Shown here piece by piece: positions 15,975 to 24,832 of a stretch of 64,000 nt of DNA. Both the position numbers and the translations under genes were made by a program. Origin of the DNA: Amycolatopsis pretoriensis (GTDB lineage Bacteria > Actinomycetota > Actinomycetes > Mycobacteriales > Pseudonocardiaceae); assembly GCF_900107925.1 (NCBI RefSeq), contig NZ_FNUJ01000011.1, forward strand, positions 124,001-188,000, given 5' to 3'. Each line of letters begins with the position of its first letter. Positions within the stretch are counted from its first letter, which is position 1. The notes under the pieces are model-generated. The model was given only the letters and a program-made list of their open reading frames with translations, did no database searches and was not told the origin of the DNA.

Positions 15975-17315
15975 TCAGTGCCAGCCGTCGACACCGCCCG
16001 GCACCGGCGCCGCCGGGTCGTACGGCGTGCGCGTGAAGATGAACGTCGCCAGGTCCAGGTGCGTTGCCACCCCCTCCGCGTCCCGGCCCACCTCCAGCGT
16101 CTCGCCCGCGTAGTACCCGTCGAGCCCGACGTACGTGTCACGCCCCGTCGCGCGGAACCGCGAACTGCGTCCCGCTCCCTCGGCCGGGGCCAGCAACAGC
16201 AGCCCGTCGCCCTGGATGCGCAGGTGGTACGGCGTCGGCCCCCAGTGCCAGAGGCCGGTCAGCGCCAGCAGCGCCGGGTCGACCGCCGCCGGCTGCCACT
16301 CGGCCGGCAGTCGCGGCTCCAGGTCGTCGGTCATCGTGATCAGGTCCAGGCAGAGCTGGGTGATGCCGACGCCGGACGTCGAGTTCGTGAGCACCAGCGC
16401 GCCCGTCTGCGCGACCGGGTCCACCAGCGTCACGGCCAGGAAGCCCGGCATCGAGCCGGTGTGGCCGGCCAGCCGGCGGCCCTGGTAGCGCACCAGCATC
16501 AGGCCGAGGCCGAATCCCGTCGTCCAGACGTCGGTGTCGTCGACGGTGACCATCGTCCGCATCTGCTCGAGGGTCTCGGTGGACAGCACGCCGCCGCCGT
16601 AGCCGCCGAGGAACGCCGTCCAGCGGCCGAGGTCCTTCGCCGTCGACCACAGCTGGCCGGCGGGCGCCATCGCGCCGGCGTCCGGGCTGGGCTCCGGCAG
16701 GAGGACGTCGGCGAAGGGGTGCACGGCGAAGCCGTCCGCGTGCGCGCCGGTCGGGTGCGGCGTCGTGCGGGTCATCCCGAGCGGGCCGAGGACCTCCTCG
16801 TCGAGCACGGAAAGCCAGCCCTTGCCGCGGTGGCGCGAGATCAGCTCGCCGAGCACGCCGTAGCCGACGTTCGAGTAGTGGAACCGCGCGCCCGGCCGGT
16901 GCTTGGTCGCACCCTCGGCCAGGCTCCCGACGAGCGCGTCCCAGTCGCCGCCGGGCGTGCGCTCCCACCACAGACCGGGCGATTCGGACGTCAGGCCGGA
17001 GGTGTGCGACAGCAGCTGCGCGACGGTCGCGGCGCCGAACGGCGTGCCCGGGACGTGCTTCTCGAGCGGGTCGTTGAGGTCGAGCAGGCCTTCGTCGCGC
17101 AGCCGCATGACGGCGGTCGCGACGAGGGTCTTGGTGATCGAGCCCAGCCGGTACTGGGTGTCGGTGCCGGGCGGCCGGTCGCCGACGCGGCCCCGGGCCC
17201 CGGACCAGACGATCTCCCCGTCCCGCACCACGGCGGCGACCAGCGAGGGAGCCCGGCAGGCGGCCTGCTCGTGGGCGATCCGGCGGAGCAGGGCGTGTTC
17301 GGTCGACTCAAGCAT
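15975..17315 (-). CDS. serine beta-lactamase-like hydrolase (class C/esterase fold)
   Basis: 446 residues. The SxxK motif is S59-I-T-K62 in LGSITKTLVATAV; the YxN motif is Y147-S-N149 in FHYSNVGYG; the third motif appears as HTGSMPG. This is the beta-lactamase/transpeptidase-like fold shared by esterases, D-aminopeptidases and PBP-like hydrolases. There is no signal peptide, so an intracellular esterase or peptidase role is more likely than antibiotic resistance. A C-terminal domain of about 110 residues (from PALLALTGLWHWGPTPYHL) resembles the DUF3471/lipocalin-like appendage of such proteins. Stands alone between two convergent-side palindromes and the two-component genes. Confidence 0.82.
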   Translation of the reverse strand: MLESTEHALLRRIAHEQAACRAPSLVAAVVRDGEIVWSGARGRVGDRPPGTDTQYRLGSITKTLVATAVMRLRDEGLLDLNDPLEKHVPGTPFGAATVAQLLSHTSGLTSESPGLWWERTPGGDWDALVGSLAEGATKHRPGARFHYSNVGYGVLGELISRHRGKGWLSVLDEEVLGPLGMTRTTPHPTGAHADGFAVHPFADVLLPEPSPDAGAMAPAGQLWSTAKDLGRWTAFLGGYGGGVLSTETLEQMRTMVTVDDTDVWTTGFGLGLMLVRYQGRRLAGHTGSMPGFLAVTLVDPVAQTGALVLTNSTSGVGITQLCLDLITMTDDLEPRLPAEWQPAAVDPALLALTGLWHWGPTPYHLRIQGDGLLLLAPAEGAGRSSRFRATGRDTYVGLDGYYAGETLEVGRDAEGVATHLDLATFIFTRTPYDPAAPVPGGVDGWH

Positions 17316-17338
17316 GAAGGCATTCTGCCGCGCCGAGC

Positions 17339-17959
17339 TCAGCCGAGCAGGTTCCGGGCCATCGCCGTCGTCACCGCGGCCGTCCGGTCGGACACCCCCA
17401 GCTTGCCGAACACGCGCAGCAGGTGCGTCTTCACCGTCGCCTCGCTGATGTGCAGGGCGCGGCCGATGTCCGCGTTCGTCCCGCCCTTCGCGACCAGCCG
17501 CAGCACCTCGACCTCGCGCGCCGACAGCGACTGCGGCTCCGGGTTGCGCACCCGGTTGACCAGCTTCCCGGCCACCGACGGCGCCAGCACCGTCTCCCCG
17601 CGCGACGCCGCCCGGATCGCGTTCGCCAGCTCCGTGCGCGACGCGTCCTTCAGCAGGTAGCCCGACGCGCCCGCTTCGACCGCGCGCAGGATGTCGGCGT
17701 CCGTTTCGTACGTCGTCAGGACGACGATCCGGCGGCCGGGCTGGTCACGCAGGATGCGTTTCGTCGCGCCGACGCCGTCCAGGCCCGGCATCCGCAGGTC
17801 CATCAGCACGACGTCCGGCTGCTCGACGCGGTCGAGCGCGACGGCTTCGTCGCCCGAGCCCGCCTCGCCGACCACCGTCAGGTCGGGTTCGGCTTCGAGC
17901 ATGCCCCGCAGGCCTTCGCGGACGACCGGGTGGTCGTCGACGAGCATGATCCGGATCAA
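17339..17959 (-). CDS. NarL/LuxR-family response regulator
   Basis: 206 residues. Receiver domain begins IRIMLVDDHPVVREGL, with phospho-acceptor Asp54 in DVVLMDLRMPGLDG and Lys in YLLKDASR. The C-terminal LuxR helix-turn-helix contains SAREVEVLRLVAKGGTNADIG. The start is a TTG overlapping the kinase stop (TTGA); an internal ATG four codons later is a fallback. Last gene of the ATPase-permease-kinase-regulator operon, so it probably autoregulates the exporter. The longer open frame to 18955 is an artefact of GC content. Confidence 0.9.
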   Translation of the reverse strand: MIRIMLVDDHPVVREGLRGMLEAEPDLTVVGEAGSGDEAVALDRVEQPDVVLMDLRMPGLDGVGATKRILRDQPGRRIVVLTTYETDADILRAVEAGASGYLLKDASRTELANAIRAASRGETVLAPSVAGKLVNRVRNPEPQSLSAREVEVLRLVAKGGTNADIGRALHISEATVKTHLLRVFGKLGVSDRTAAVTTAMARNLLG

Positions 17960-19113
17960 GCCGGCACCTCCAGGGTGAGTTCGGTGCCGCTCGGGCCACT
18001 CCGGACGCTCAGTGTGCCACCCACCTGCTCGGCCCGGGACCGCATGCCGCGCAGGCCGAAGCCGGTCACGCCGTCGGGCTCGAAGCCGGCGCCGTCGTCC
18101 CGGACGGACAGCCGGACCGAATCGTCCACAACGGACAACCGCACCGAGACCGACGACGCGGCCGCGTGCCGCCGGACGTTGTTCAGGGCTTCCTGCGCGC
18201 CCCGCAGCAGGACCACTTCGCCCGCCATGCCGATCGCCGGGATGGCATCGTCCACTTCGTACCGGACGGCCACGCTCGTCTCGTCCGCGAGCCGGTCGGC
18301 CTGCCGGCGGACGGCGTCCACAAGGGACCCGGAAGCCAGGTCGGCGGGGGCCAGCGCGGCGACCATCGCCCGGGCCTCGGTGAGGTTGTCCCGCGCCGTG
18401 CGGGCGGCCAGCTCCGCGTGCCGCCGGGCCGCCGCCGGATCGGTGTCCACTTCGGACTCGATCGCCTGGGCGAGTGTGACGATGCTGGTGAAGCCCTGCG
18501 CGAGCGTGTCGTGGATTTCGCGTGCGAGCCGCTCGCGTTCGGCCGCCGTGCCCGCCTCGCGGGAGAGCCGGGCGACCTCCGCCTGGCTCTCCTCGAGCTT
18601 CGCGATCAGGTCCGCCCGCGCCCGGCTCTCCTCGATGACGTGCAGGATGAACTTGCCGGACAGGATCCCGAACACGACGAGGATCGCGGTCATCGGCAGC
18701 AGGATGTGCAGGGCCGGCCCCTGCAGTCCGTCCGCGGCGATCGCCGACACCGGGCTCAGCACGATCACCGCCGACGTGAGCACCGCGGCCGGGCGGAACT
18801 CGAGCGTCGAGAACAGCAGCGGGCACACCATGAACAGGATGAAGCTGGACGTCGTGTTCGCGAACATCGCGACCGCGACCAGCGCGACGACGACCACCGC
18901 CAGCAGCCACCGCTGCTTCAGGTGCCCGTCGTCGCGCACCACCCGCCGTCCCCACAGCAGGTAGGTCAGCGCGAGCGCGGTGAGCGCCCCGACCGCGACG
19001 ACGGTGCGCACCGGATCGGCTTCGTCCAGTACCACCAGCGTCGTCGTGGCCAGGTACGCGACCGCGAAGAGGATCTCCCAGAGCCAGTTGAACCGGTCCC
19101 AGGCGTCCTTCAC
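17956..19113 (-). CDS. NarL-type sensor histidine kinase (HisKA_3)
   Basis: 385 residues from a GTG that overlaps the permease stop. Five to six hydrophobic helices cover residues about 10-150; then the dimerisation segment ERLAREIHDTLAQGFTSIV with the phospho-accepting His, and a compact ATPase domain with DDGAGFEPDGVTGFGLRGMRSRA. This is the DesK/LiaS-like architecture with a multi-helix sensor and no large extracellular domain, so it may sense the membrane or the adjacent transporter. A longer frame to 19275 lies within the permease gene and is rejected. Confidence 0.9.
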   Translation of the reverse strand: MKDAWDRFNWLWEILFAVAYLATTTLVVLDEADPVRTVVAVGALTALALTYLLWGRRVVRDDGHLKQRWLLAVVVVALVAVAMFANTTSSFILFMVCPLLFSTLEFRPAAVLTSAVIVLSPVSAIAADGLQGPALHILLPMTAILVVFGILSGKFILHVIEESRARADLIAKLEESQAEVARLSREAGTAAERERLAREIHDTLAQGFTSIVTLAQAIESEVDTDPAAARRHAELAARTARDNLTEARAMVAALAPADLASGSLVDAVRRQADRLADETSVAVRYEVDDAIPAIGMAGEVVLLRGAQEALNNVRRHAAASSVSVRLSVVDDSVRLSVRDDGAGFEPDGVTGFGLRGMRSRAEQVGGTLSVRSGPSGTELTLEVPA

Positions 19114-19982
19114 TTCGCGTCGGTCCACCGGAACGTCAGCCGCGCCAGCACCGCGCCCACCACGCACCAGATCCCCAGCACCAGTGCCACCCGCGGGAGT
19201 TCCCATGACCCAGCCATCTCCATTCCGACCGCGCCGTCCGGCAGGAACACCGACCGGAACCCCTGGCAGATCCACTTCAGCGGGAAGAACGACGCGATGT
19301 CAACCATGATCTTCGGCAGGTTGGTGATCGGCGTGACGAACACGCCGGAGATGAACTGCAGCACCAGGTACAGCATCTGCACGACGGCGACCGCGCCGGT
19401 GGTGGACTTGGCGAGCGAGCTGAGCGCGATCCCGAGCAGCGTGCACGAGACGATCCCCAGCGCGAACACCCAGAGCAGCGTCAGCCACTTGTCGGCCTCG
19501 GTGGGCAGCTTCAGCCCGAACAGCAGCGTCGCGACGGCGACCATCAGCACGGTCTGCGCCAGGCTGGACACCGCGACCAGCACCATCTTGCCGATGAAGT
19601 AGGACGACGAGGGCATCGGCGTCCCGCGAAGGCGTTTGAGCGCCCCGGTTTCCCGGTCGGCCGAGACGCCGGTCGCGATGCTGTTGAACGACGTCGAGAC
19701 GATGCCGGAACCGATCATCCCGGCGGCGAGGAGCTGCCCGGACGTGACGCCGGCGAGCGCGGTCGGACCGTCCAGGATGGACCCGAGCAGGATCATCAGG
19801 ACGGCGGGCAGGGAGAAGGTGAAGACCACCTGTTCCTTGTGCCGGAAGAACTGCCGCAGTTCGGTACCGCCGCGGGCGAGCCCCAGCGACAGCGGGCCGG
19901 GGAGGGCGCCCCCCGCTTTTCGGGGGTTCCGGGTGGCGGAGCCCCCGGCCTGGGGCGAAGCCCCGGATGTCGCAGCGGTCAT
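19110..19982 (-). CDS. ABC-2 type transporter permease
   Basis: 290 residues. After a Gly/Pro-rich N-terminus and an amphipathic segment (GGTELRQFFRHKEQVVF), six helices follow; SADRETGALKRLRGTPMPSSSYFIGK is the typical ABC-2 cytoplasmic signature after the second helix. The permease forms an exporter with the ATPase encoded just upstream (4-nt overlap). The order ATPase, permease, kinase, regulator suggests a drug or lipid exporter that is sensed by its own two-component system. Confidence 0.9.
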   Translation of the reverse strand: MTAATSGASPQAGGSATRNPRKAGGALPGPLSLGLARGGTELRQFFRHKEQVVFTFSLPAVLMILLGSILDGPTALAGVTSGQLLAAGMIGSGIVSTSFNSIATGVSADRETGALKRLRGTPMPSSSYFIGKMVLVAVSSLAQTVLMVAVATLLFGLKLPTEADKWLTLLWVFALGIVSCTLLGIALSSLAKSTTGAVAVVQMLYLVLQFISGVFVTPITNLPKIMVDIASFFPLKWICQGFRSVFLPDGAVGMEMAGSWELPRVALVLGIWCVVGAVLARLTFRWTDAK

Positions 19983-20818
19983 GCCTTGTCTCCGATCAGG
20001 TCCAGGTAGATGTCCTCCAGGCTCGGCCTGGTCACCGTCAGCCCCGCGAGCTCCCTACCCCCAGTAGAGAGCTCGTTCACGAGCTTGGTCGGGTACGCGG
20101 TGCGCTCGACGTGCGCGCCGCGTTCGTCGGTCCACCGCACGGTCGCCTCGGCCGCGGCCCGGCCGCCCAGGTTCTGCGGCGTGTCCTGCGCGACGATCTC
20201 GCCGCGCGCGATCACCGCGACGCGGTCGGCGAGCGCCTCGGCCTCGTCGAGGTAGTGGGTCGTCAGCAGGATGGTGGTGCCCTCGGCGGCGAGGTCGCTG
20301 ATCAGCGTCCAGAAGTGCCGGCGGGCCTCGGGGTCGAAGCCGGTGGTCGGCTCGTCGAGGAAGAGCAGCTCGGGCCGCCCGATGATGCCGAGCGCGACGT
20401 CGACGCGGCGCCGTTGCCCGCCCGAGAGCGACTTGATCCGCGCCTTGGCCTTCTCGGTGAGCCCGACCTTCTCGATGACCTCGTCGGGGTCACGCGGGTC
20501 GGGGTAGTACTTGGCGAAGTGCCGGACGGTCTCGGCGACGCTCAGCTCGGCGGCGTCGTTGGCGGTCTGCAGGACGATGCCGATCTTCGACCGCCACGCG
20601 CGGCCGGCCTTGCCGGGGTCCTCGCCGAGCACGGTGACCTCGCCGGCCGTCCGCTGCCGGTGGCCTTCGAGGATCTCGACGGTCGTGGTCTTCCCGGCGC
20701 CGTTCGGGCCGAGCAGGGAGAAGACCTCGCCCGGGGCGATGTCGAGTTCGAGCCCGGCCACCGCCAGGTGACCGGGGTACTGCTTGCGCAGGCCGCGCAC
20801 GCTCACTGCTGTGGTCAT
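19979..20818 (-). CDS. DrrA/CcmA-like ABC transporter ATP-binding protein
   Basis: 279 residues. Walker A GPNGAGKTTT near residues 38-47, signature LSGGQRRRVDVALG, Walker B LLFLDEPTTGFD, and the switch His in LLTTHYLDEAEAL. A C-terminal extension ends LTVTRPSLEDIYLDLIGD, the DUF4162-like tail of DrrA-type exporters. First gene of the four-gene operon; its promoter should lie in the 215-bp gap shared with the divergent EphD-like gene. Confidence 0.93.
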   Translation of the reverse strand: MTTAVSVRGLRKQYPGHLAVAGLELDIAPGEVFSLLGPNGAGKTTTVEILEGHRQRTAGEVTVLGEDPGKAGRAWRSKIGIVLQTANDAAELSVAETVRHFAKYYPDPRDPDEVIEKVGLTEKAKARIKSLSGGQRRRVDVALGIIGRPELLFLDEPTTGFDPEARRHFWTLISDLAAEGTTILLTTHYLDEAEALADRVAVIARGEIVAQDTPQNLGGRAAAEATVRWTDERGAHVERTAYPTKLVNELSTGGRELAGLTVTRPSLEDIYLDLIGDKA

Positions 20819-21010
20819 GGCTCACAGCCTGCTCGCGCGGCGGCTCGATCGGGAGCAACGCTCAGCTGAATCCCGGTGTCCACCGTTCGGTGGACAGAGT
20901 CGTCAGCCGCGGCCGCTTGGTTCCACGGGAAACCTCGAAAACGCTGTCATACAAGGGAAAATCTGAACTTCCGATCACGCGTAACCGCCGTGAGGGTGAA
21001 CGCGGCTATT

Positions 21011-21021
21011 GACAACTTGTC
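21011..21021. promoter_or_regulatory. palindrome GACAACTTGTC upstream of the hydrolase/SDR fusion
   Basis: Perfect 11-nt inverted repeat GACAA-C-TTGTC, with outer TT/AA also roughly symmetric, 12 nt before the ATG at 21034. Position and symmetry fit an operator for the TetR regulator encoded at the end of the same operon (22740). Seen in sequence; the regulator assignment is inference. I see nothing else definite in 20819-21033. Confidence 0.45.
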
Positions 21022-21033
21022 TAACATGACAGA

Positions 21034-22743
21034 ATGTCTCACAAGTGGGTGACCGCCAGCGACGGTGTCCGCCTCTCCGTCACCATCGACGGCCGGGAAG
21101 ACGGGCCCACGGTCGTGCTCGTGCACGGCTACCCCGACAACAGCTCGATGTGGGGCGGGGTGGCCGCGTCGCTGACGGCGGACCACCGCGTCGTCACCTA
21201 CGACGTCCGCGGGGCCGGACAGTCGGACAAGCCGCCGGGACGCGCGTCCTACCGGCTGGACCAGCTGGCCGACGACCTGCGCGCGGTCGTCGAGGCGGTG
21301 CAGCCGGCCGGGAAGGTGCACCTGGTCGCCCACGACTGGGGCTCGATCCAGACCTGGCACGCCGTCACCGGTGACGGGCTGCGTGGCCGGGTCGCGTCCT
21401 ACACGTCGATCTCCGGGCCGAGCCTCGACCACGCCGGCGCCTGGTTCCGCGCCCAGCTCACCCGGCCGACGCCGAAACGGCTGAAGAACGCCCTGAGCCA
21501 GTTCCTGCACTCGTGGTACATCCTCGCGTTCCAGGTGCCGCTGATCCCGGACCTGTTGTGGCGCACCGGTTTGCTGGGCAAGCAGATCCAGCGCATGGAG
21601 CCCGACGCGGCACCGCCGGACAAGTCCGACGGCCGGCACGGCCTCGAGCTGTACCGCGCCAACATGTTCACCCGGCTCTCGCGGCCCGCCCCGCGCGCCG
21701 CCGACATCCCGGTGCAGGTGCTCGCGCCGACCGGCGACGCCTACGTCACCACGCCGCTGCAGACCGAGGTCGCACGCTGGGTGCCCGACCTGCGGATCCG
21801 CCGGGTCGTCGGGACGCACTGGATCACCCGCGCCAAGCCGGACGTGGTCGCGCGGGCCGCCGCCGAGCTGATCGAGTACGCCGAAACCGGCATCGAGAGC
21901 CGGGCGCTGCGCCAGGCGCGGGTGGGTGCCGGGCGGTTCGCGCACAAGCTGGTCGTCGTGACCGGCGCCGGCAGCGGCATCGGCCGGGCCACCGCGCTCG
22001 CCTTCGCGGCGGAAGGCGCCGACGTCGTCATCACCGACATCGATCCTGCGGCCGCTGCGGAAACCGTGAAGCTGCTGGAAGACCACGGCGTCGCCGAGTA
22101 CACAGTGGACTCGTCGGACGGCGAGGCCGTGCACCGTTTCGCGCGCGATGTGCGCGAGAACCACGGCGTCCCGGACATCGTCGTCAACAACGCGGGCATC
22201 GGGATGTCCGGCCCGTTCCTCGACACGTCCGTCGAAGACTGGGAACGCGTCATCGACGTCAACCTCTGGGGTGTCATCCACGGCTGCCGCGCGTTCGCGC
22301 CGATGCTCGCCGAACGCGCCGAGGGCGGCCAGATCGTCAACCTCGCCTCGGCGGCCGCCTACCTGCCGTCGAAGATCCTGACCGCGTACGCGACGACGAA
22401 GTCCGCGGTGCTGACGTTGAGCGTCTGCCTGCGGGCGGAGCTGGCCGCGCACCACATCGGCGTCACGGCGGTGTGCCCGGGCATCGTCAAGACGAACATC
22501 ACCAACACGACGACGTTCGTCGGGGTGTCCGAAGAGGAGCAACGCCGGCGTCAGAAGGAAAGCTCGAAGCTGTACGCCCGGCGCGGATTCGGCCCCGAGG
22601 GTGTCGCGAAGGACATCCTTCGGGCTGTGGAGAAGGACACCGCGATCGCACCGTCCACACCGGAGGCGAAGGTCGCATTGGTCCTTTCGCGACTGACGCC
22701 GGGGCTGCTGCGGGCGGCGGCGAAGCTGGACCTGACGCCGTGA
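21034..22743 (+). CDS. EphD-like fusion: alpha/beta hydrolase (epoxide hydrolase type) + short-chain dehydrogenase
   Basis: 569 residues, two domains. Residues 1-290 are an epoxide-hydrolase-type alpha/beta hydrolase: oxyanion motif VLVHGYPDN, nucleophile Asp101 in VAHDWGSIQ, later Asp in GDAYVTT and His in VVGTHWI. Residues about 300-569 are an SDR: NAD(P)-site TGAGSGIGRATA, NNAGIG, and catalytic Tyr/Lys in AYATTKSAV. The same fusion is known as EphD (Rv2214c) in M. tuberculosis, linked to mycolate and epoxide metabolism. The substrate here is unknown. The TetR gene follows with a GTGA overlap. Confidence 0.88.
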   Translation: MSHKWVTASDGVRLSVTIDGREDGPTVVLVHGYPDNSSMWGGVAASLTADHRVVTYDVRGAGQSDKPPGRASYRLDQLADDLRAVVEAVQPAGKVHLVAHDWGSIQTWHAVTGDGLRGRVASYTSISGPSLDHAGAWFRAQLTRPTPKRLKNALSQFLHSWYILAFQVPLIPDLLWRTGLLGKQIQRMEPDAAPPDKSDGRHGLELYRANMFTRLSRPAPRAADIPVQVLAPTGDAYVTTPLQTEVARWVPDLRIRRVVGTHWITRAKPDVVARAAAELIEYAETGIESRALRQARVGAGRFAHKLVVVTGAGSGIGRATALAFAAEGADVVITDIDPAAAAETVKLLEDHGVAEYTVDSSDGEAVHRFARDVRENHGVPDIVVNNAGIGMSGPFLDTSVEDWERVIDVNLWGVIHGCRAFAPMLAERAEGGQIVNLASAAAYLPSKILTAYATTKSAVLTLSVCLRAELAAHHIGVTAVCPGIVKTNITNTTTFVGVSEEEQRRRQKESSKLYARRGFGPEGVAKDILRAVEKDTAIAPSTPEAKVALVLSRLTPGLLRAAAKLDLTP

Positions 22744-23342
22744 GCCGGCCGCGGCGGATGTCGCCGCAGGCCCGCCGCGACGACCTGATCCGCGCCGCGC
22801 TCGACCTGTTCGGCTCGCGGGCGCCGGAGCTGGTCACGGTGGACGACATAGTCGGGCGCGCCGAGGTGTCGCGGCCGCTGTTCTACCGGTACTTCTCCAG
22901 CCTGCGCGAGCTGCAGGTGGAGGCGCTGCGGACGGTCACCGTCGGGCTCATCGACGGCCTGGCCGGACTCGAGGAAGGACCACCCGAGGCGCGTCTACGC
23001 GCGGCTGTCCGGGGCCTGATCGACGTCGCCGACCACTACCGCGCGGGCTACATCGCGTTGCTGCGCAGCGGTTCGGTGATCGCGACGTCCGAAACGGACG
23101 CGGCGATCGACGAGGTCCGCAACCGAGCGGTGGCCCTGATCCTGGACGCCCTCGCCGTCGAAGATCCCTCGCCGCTGTTGTCGCTCACCTTGCGCTGCTG
23201 GACGGCGGTAGTCGAGGGCGCTCTTCTGTCCTGGCTCCAAGAACGCACGGTCCCGCGCGAGCACCTGGACACGTGGCTGGTCGACCAGCTCACCGCGATG
23301 CTCGACGCCACCGCCGCCCACGAGGTCGCCCCAAAGCCGTGA
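22740..23342 (+). CDS. TetR/AcrR-family regulator coupled to the EphD-like gene
   Basis: 200 residues from a GTG overlapping the upstream stop; an ATG six codons later (MSPQARRDDLIRAALDLFG) is the alternative start. The helix-turn-helix is LVTVDDIVGRAEVSRPLFYRYFSS; the C-terminal domain is helical. It is in one operon with the hydrolase/SDR gene and is likely its regulator. Its stop codon lies in the left arm of the dispersed palindrome at 23337-23387. Confidence 0.85.
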   Translation: MSRPRRMSPQARRDDLIRAALDLFGSRAPELVTVDDIVGRAEVSRPLFYRYFSSLRELQVEALRTVTVGLIDGLAGLEEGPPEARLRAAVRGLIDVADHYRAGYIALLRSGSVIATSETDAAIDEVRNRAVALILDALAVEDPSPLLSLTLRCWTAVVEGALLSWLQERTVPREHLDTWLVDQLTAMLDATAAHEVAPKP

Positions 23343-23387
23343 ATGGCACATTGAGGGACTTAGCGTCCCTCAATGTGCCATTCACGG
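23337..23387. repeat. dispersed palindrome, copy 2 (perfect 23-bp stem)
   Basis: Arms 23337-23359 and 23365-23387 complement perfectly around a 5-nt loop; the outer part is CCGTGAATGGCACATT. It lies between the convergent TetR and citA genes and includes the TetR stop codon. Probably a bidirectional terminator. Same family as 13577 and 60313. Confidence 0.9.
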
Positions 23388-23394
23388 ACTTCGG

Positions 23395-24543
23395 TCAGTG
23401 CTTGGTGACCAGTTCCCAGCCCTCGACGTCTTCCGGGGTGCGGGGCGCCGGGCCGACGTACTTGGCCGACGGCCGCACCAGACGTCCGGTGCGCTTCTGC
23501 TCCAGGATGTGCGCGGCCCAGCCGGCGGTGCGCGCCGAGCTGAACATCGCGGGCATCATGTGCGGCGGGACCTGGGCGAAGTCCAGGATGACCGCGGCCC
23601 AGAACTCGACGTTCGTCTCGATCGGGTGGTCCGGACGCCGCTCGCGCAGCTCCTTCAGCGCCGCCTGCTCCAGCGCCGCGGCCGCCTCGTAGCGGGCCGC
23701 GCCCAGCTCCTGGCACGTCCGGCGCAGCACGCGCGCCCGCGGGTCCTCGGCCCGGTAGACGCGGTGCCCGAAGCCCATCAGGCGCTCCTTGCGATCGAGG
23801 ATGCCCTTGACCAGGCCCGCCGGGTCGCCGGTGCGCTCCACCTCTTCGATCATCGGCAGCACCCGCGCCGGCGCGCCGCCGTGCAGCGGGCCCGACATCG
23901 CGCCGATGGCGCCGGACATGGCCGCCGCGACGTCCGCGCCGGTCGAGGCGATGACGCGGGCGGTGAAGGTCGACGCGTTGAGGCCGTGCTCGGCGGCCGA
24001 CACCCAGTAGGCGTCGAGCGCCTTGACGTGCGCCGGGTCGGGCTCGCCGCGCCAGCGGATCAGGAACCGCTCGGTGATCGAGTGAGCCTCGTCGACGCGG
24101 GTCTGCGGGACGGCGGGCTGGCCGATGCCGCGCGCCGACTGGGCGACGTAGGACAGGGCCATCACCGAGGCGCGGGCCAGCTGCTCGCGGGCCTCTTCGT
24201 CGGTGATGTCGAGCAGCGGGCGGTAGCCCCAGATCGGCGCGAGCATGGCCAGCGCGGCCTGGACGTCCACCCGGACGTCGCCGGTGTGCACCGGCAGCGG
24301 GAACGGCTCGGCGGGCGGGAGGCCGTGGCCGAAGCGGCCGTCGACGAGGAGGCCCCATACGTCACCGAAGGTCACCTTGCCGGCGAGGTCCTCGATGTCG
24401 ACGCCGCGGTAGCGCAGCGCACCGCCGTCCCGGTCGGGTTCGGCGATCTCGGTGTGGAAGGCGACGACGCCCTCCAGGCCCGGTCGGAAGCCGTCGTCGG
24501 GTTGGCCGGACGGCTGTGGCTTGCTGATCGTGGAGGTAGTCAC
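23395..24543 (-). CDS. citA: citrate synthase (second, CitA type)
   Basis: 382 residues from GTG at 24541-24543, preceded by GAAAGG; the 435-residue longer frame adds an unlikely Arg/Pro-rich leader. It carries the citrate synthase core: LRYRGVDIEDLAGKV near the N-terminus, the catalytic His in SGPLHGGAPARVL and in MGFGHRVYRAEDPRA, and the C-terminal MFSSARTAGWAAHILEQ. It matches the short CitA type (Rv0889c) rather than the housekeeping GltA at 45667. It should condense oxaloacetate and acetyl-CoA; the related methylcitrate synthase activity cannot be excluded from sequence. Confidence 0.88.
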   Translation of the reverse strand: MTTSTISKPQPSGQPDDGFRPGLEGVVAFHTEIAEPDRDGGALRYRGVDIEDLAGKVTFGDVWGLLVDGRFGHGLPPAEPFPLPVHTGDVRVDVQAALAMLAPIWGYRPLLDITDEEAREQLARASVMALSYVAQSARGIGQPAVPQTRVDEAHSITERFLIRWRGEPDPAHVKALDAYWVSAAEHGLNASTFTARVIASTGADVAAAMSGAIGAMSGPLHGGAPARVLPMIEEVERTGDPAGLVKGILDRKERLMGFGHRVYRAEDPRARVLRRTCQELGAARYEAAAALEQAALKELRERRPDHPIETNVEFWAAVILDFAQVPPHMMPAMFSSARTAGWAAHILEQKRTGRLVRPSAKYVGPAPRTPEDVEGWELVTKH

Positions 24544-24832
24544 TGTTTCGCGGAACCTTTCGGTGCGCTTTTTTCCCCGTCTTGGTGGTGGTGCTCGCGC
24601 GGACGGAATAGCGCACGGAAAGCGCGCACCATCGCACGGATGGATAGACCTTGCTCCCTCGATCGCCGGGGGGCAATCGAAAGATGCGGTGGTTTCGGTC
24701 ACGATTACGAGAACGATTCAGTCACCGAGGCCGTCCAGCAGGAGAATTTTCACCACACTGTGTGACGAAGCCCAGGTTAAAGGTATGTTTCCGAACCAGG
24801 CGAGGGCGTGGTCCGGGTGATAGACCTGTGCG
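24544..24832. promoter_or_regulatory. divergent citA/ureA control region with GlnR-like elements
   Basis: 289 bp without a gene. Two elements resemble half of a GlnR box (GTnAC-n6-GAAAC): GTCAC-n6-GAGAA at 24698-24713, and GTTAA-n6-GTTTC (the complement of GAAAC-n6-TTAAC) at 24776-24791, which ends 42 nt before the ureA start. A palindrome CACACTGTGTG lies between them near 24753-24763. The region is noticeably less GC-rich than the genes around it. GlnR control of urease is known in Streptomyces; here it is inferred. Confidence 0.4.

Noticed and set aside
15975..17315. Beta-lactamase antibiotic-resistance gene
   Set aside because: No signal peptide and the general esterase/PBP-like motif set; resistance cannot be supported.
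17339..20818. Part of an antibiotic biosynthesis cluster because of the DrrA-like exporter
   Set aside because: No biosynthetic enzymes nearby; the exporter stands with its own two-component system.
24644..24823. Small open frames between citA and ureA
   Set aside because: No ribosome site or recognisable sequence; the segment has control-region features.
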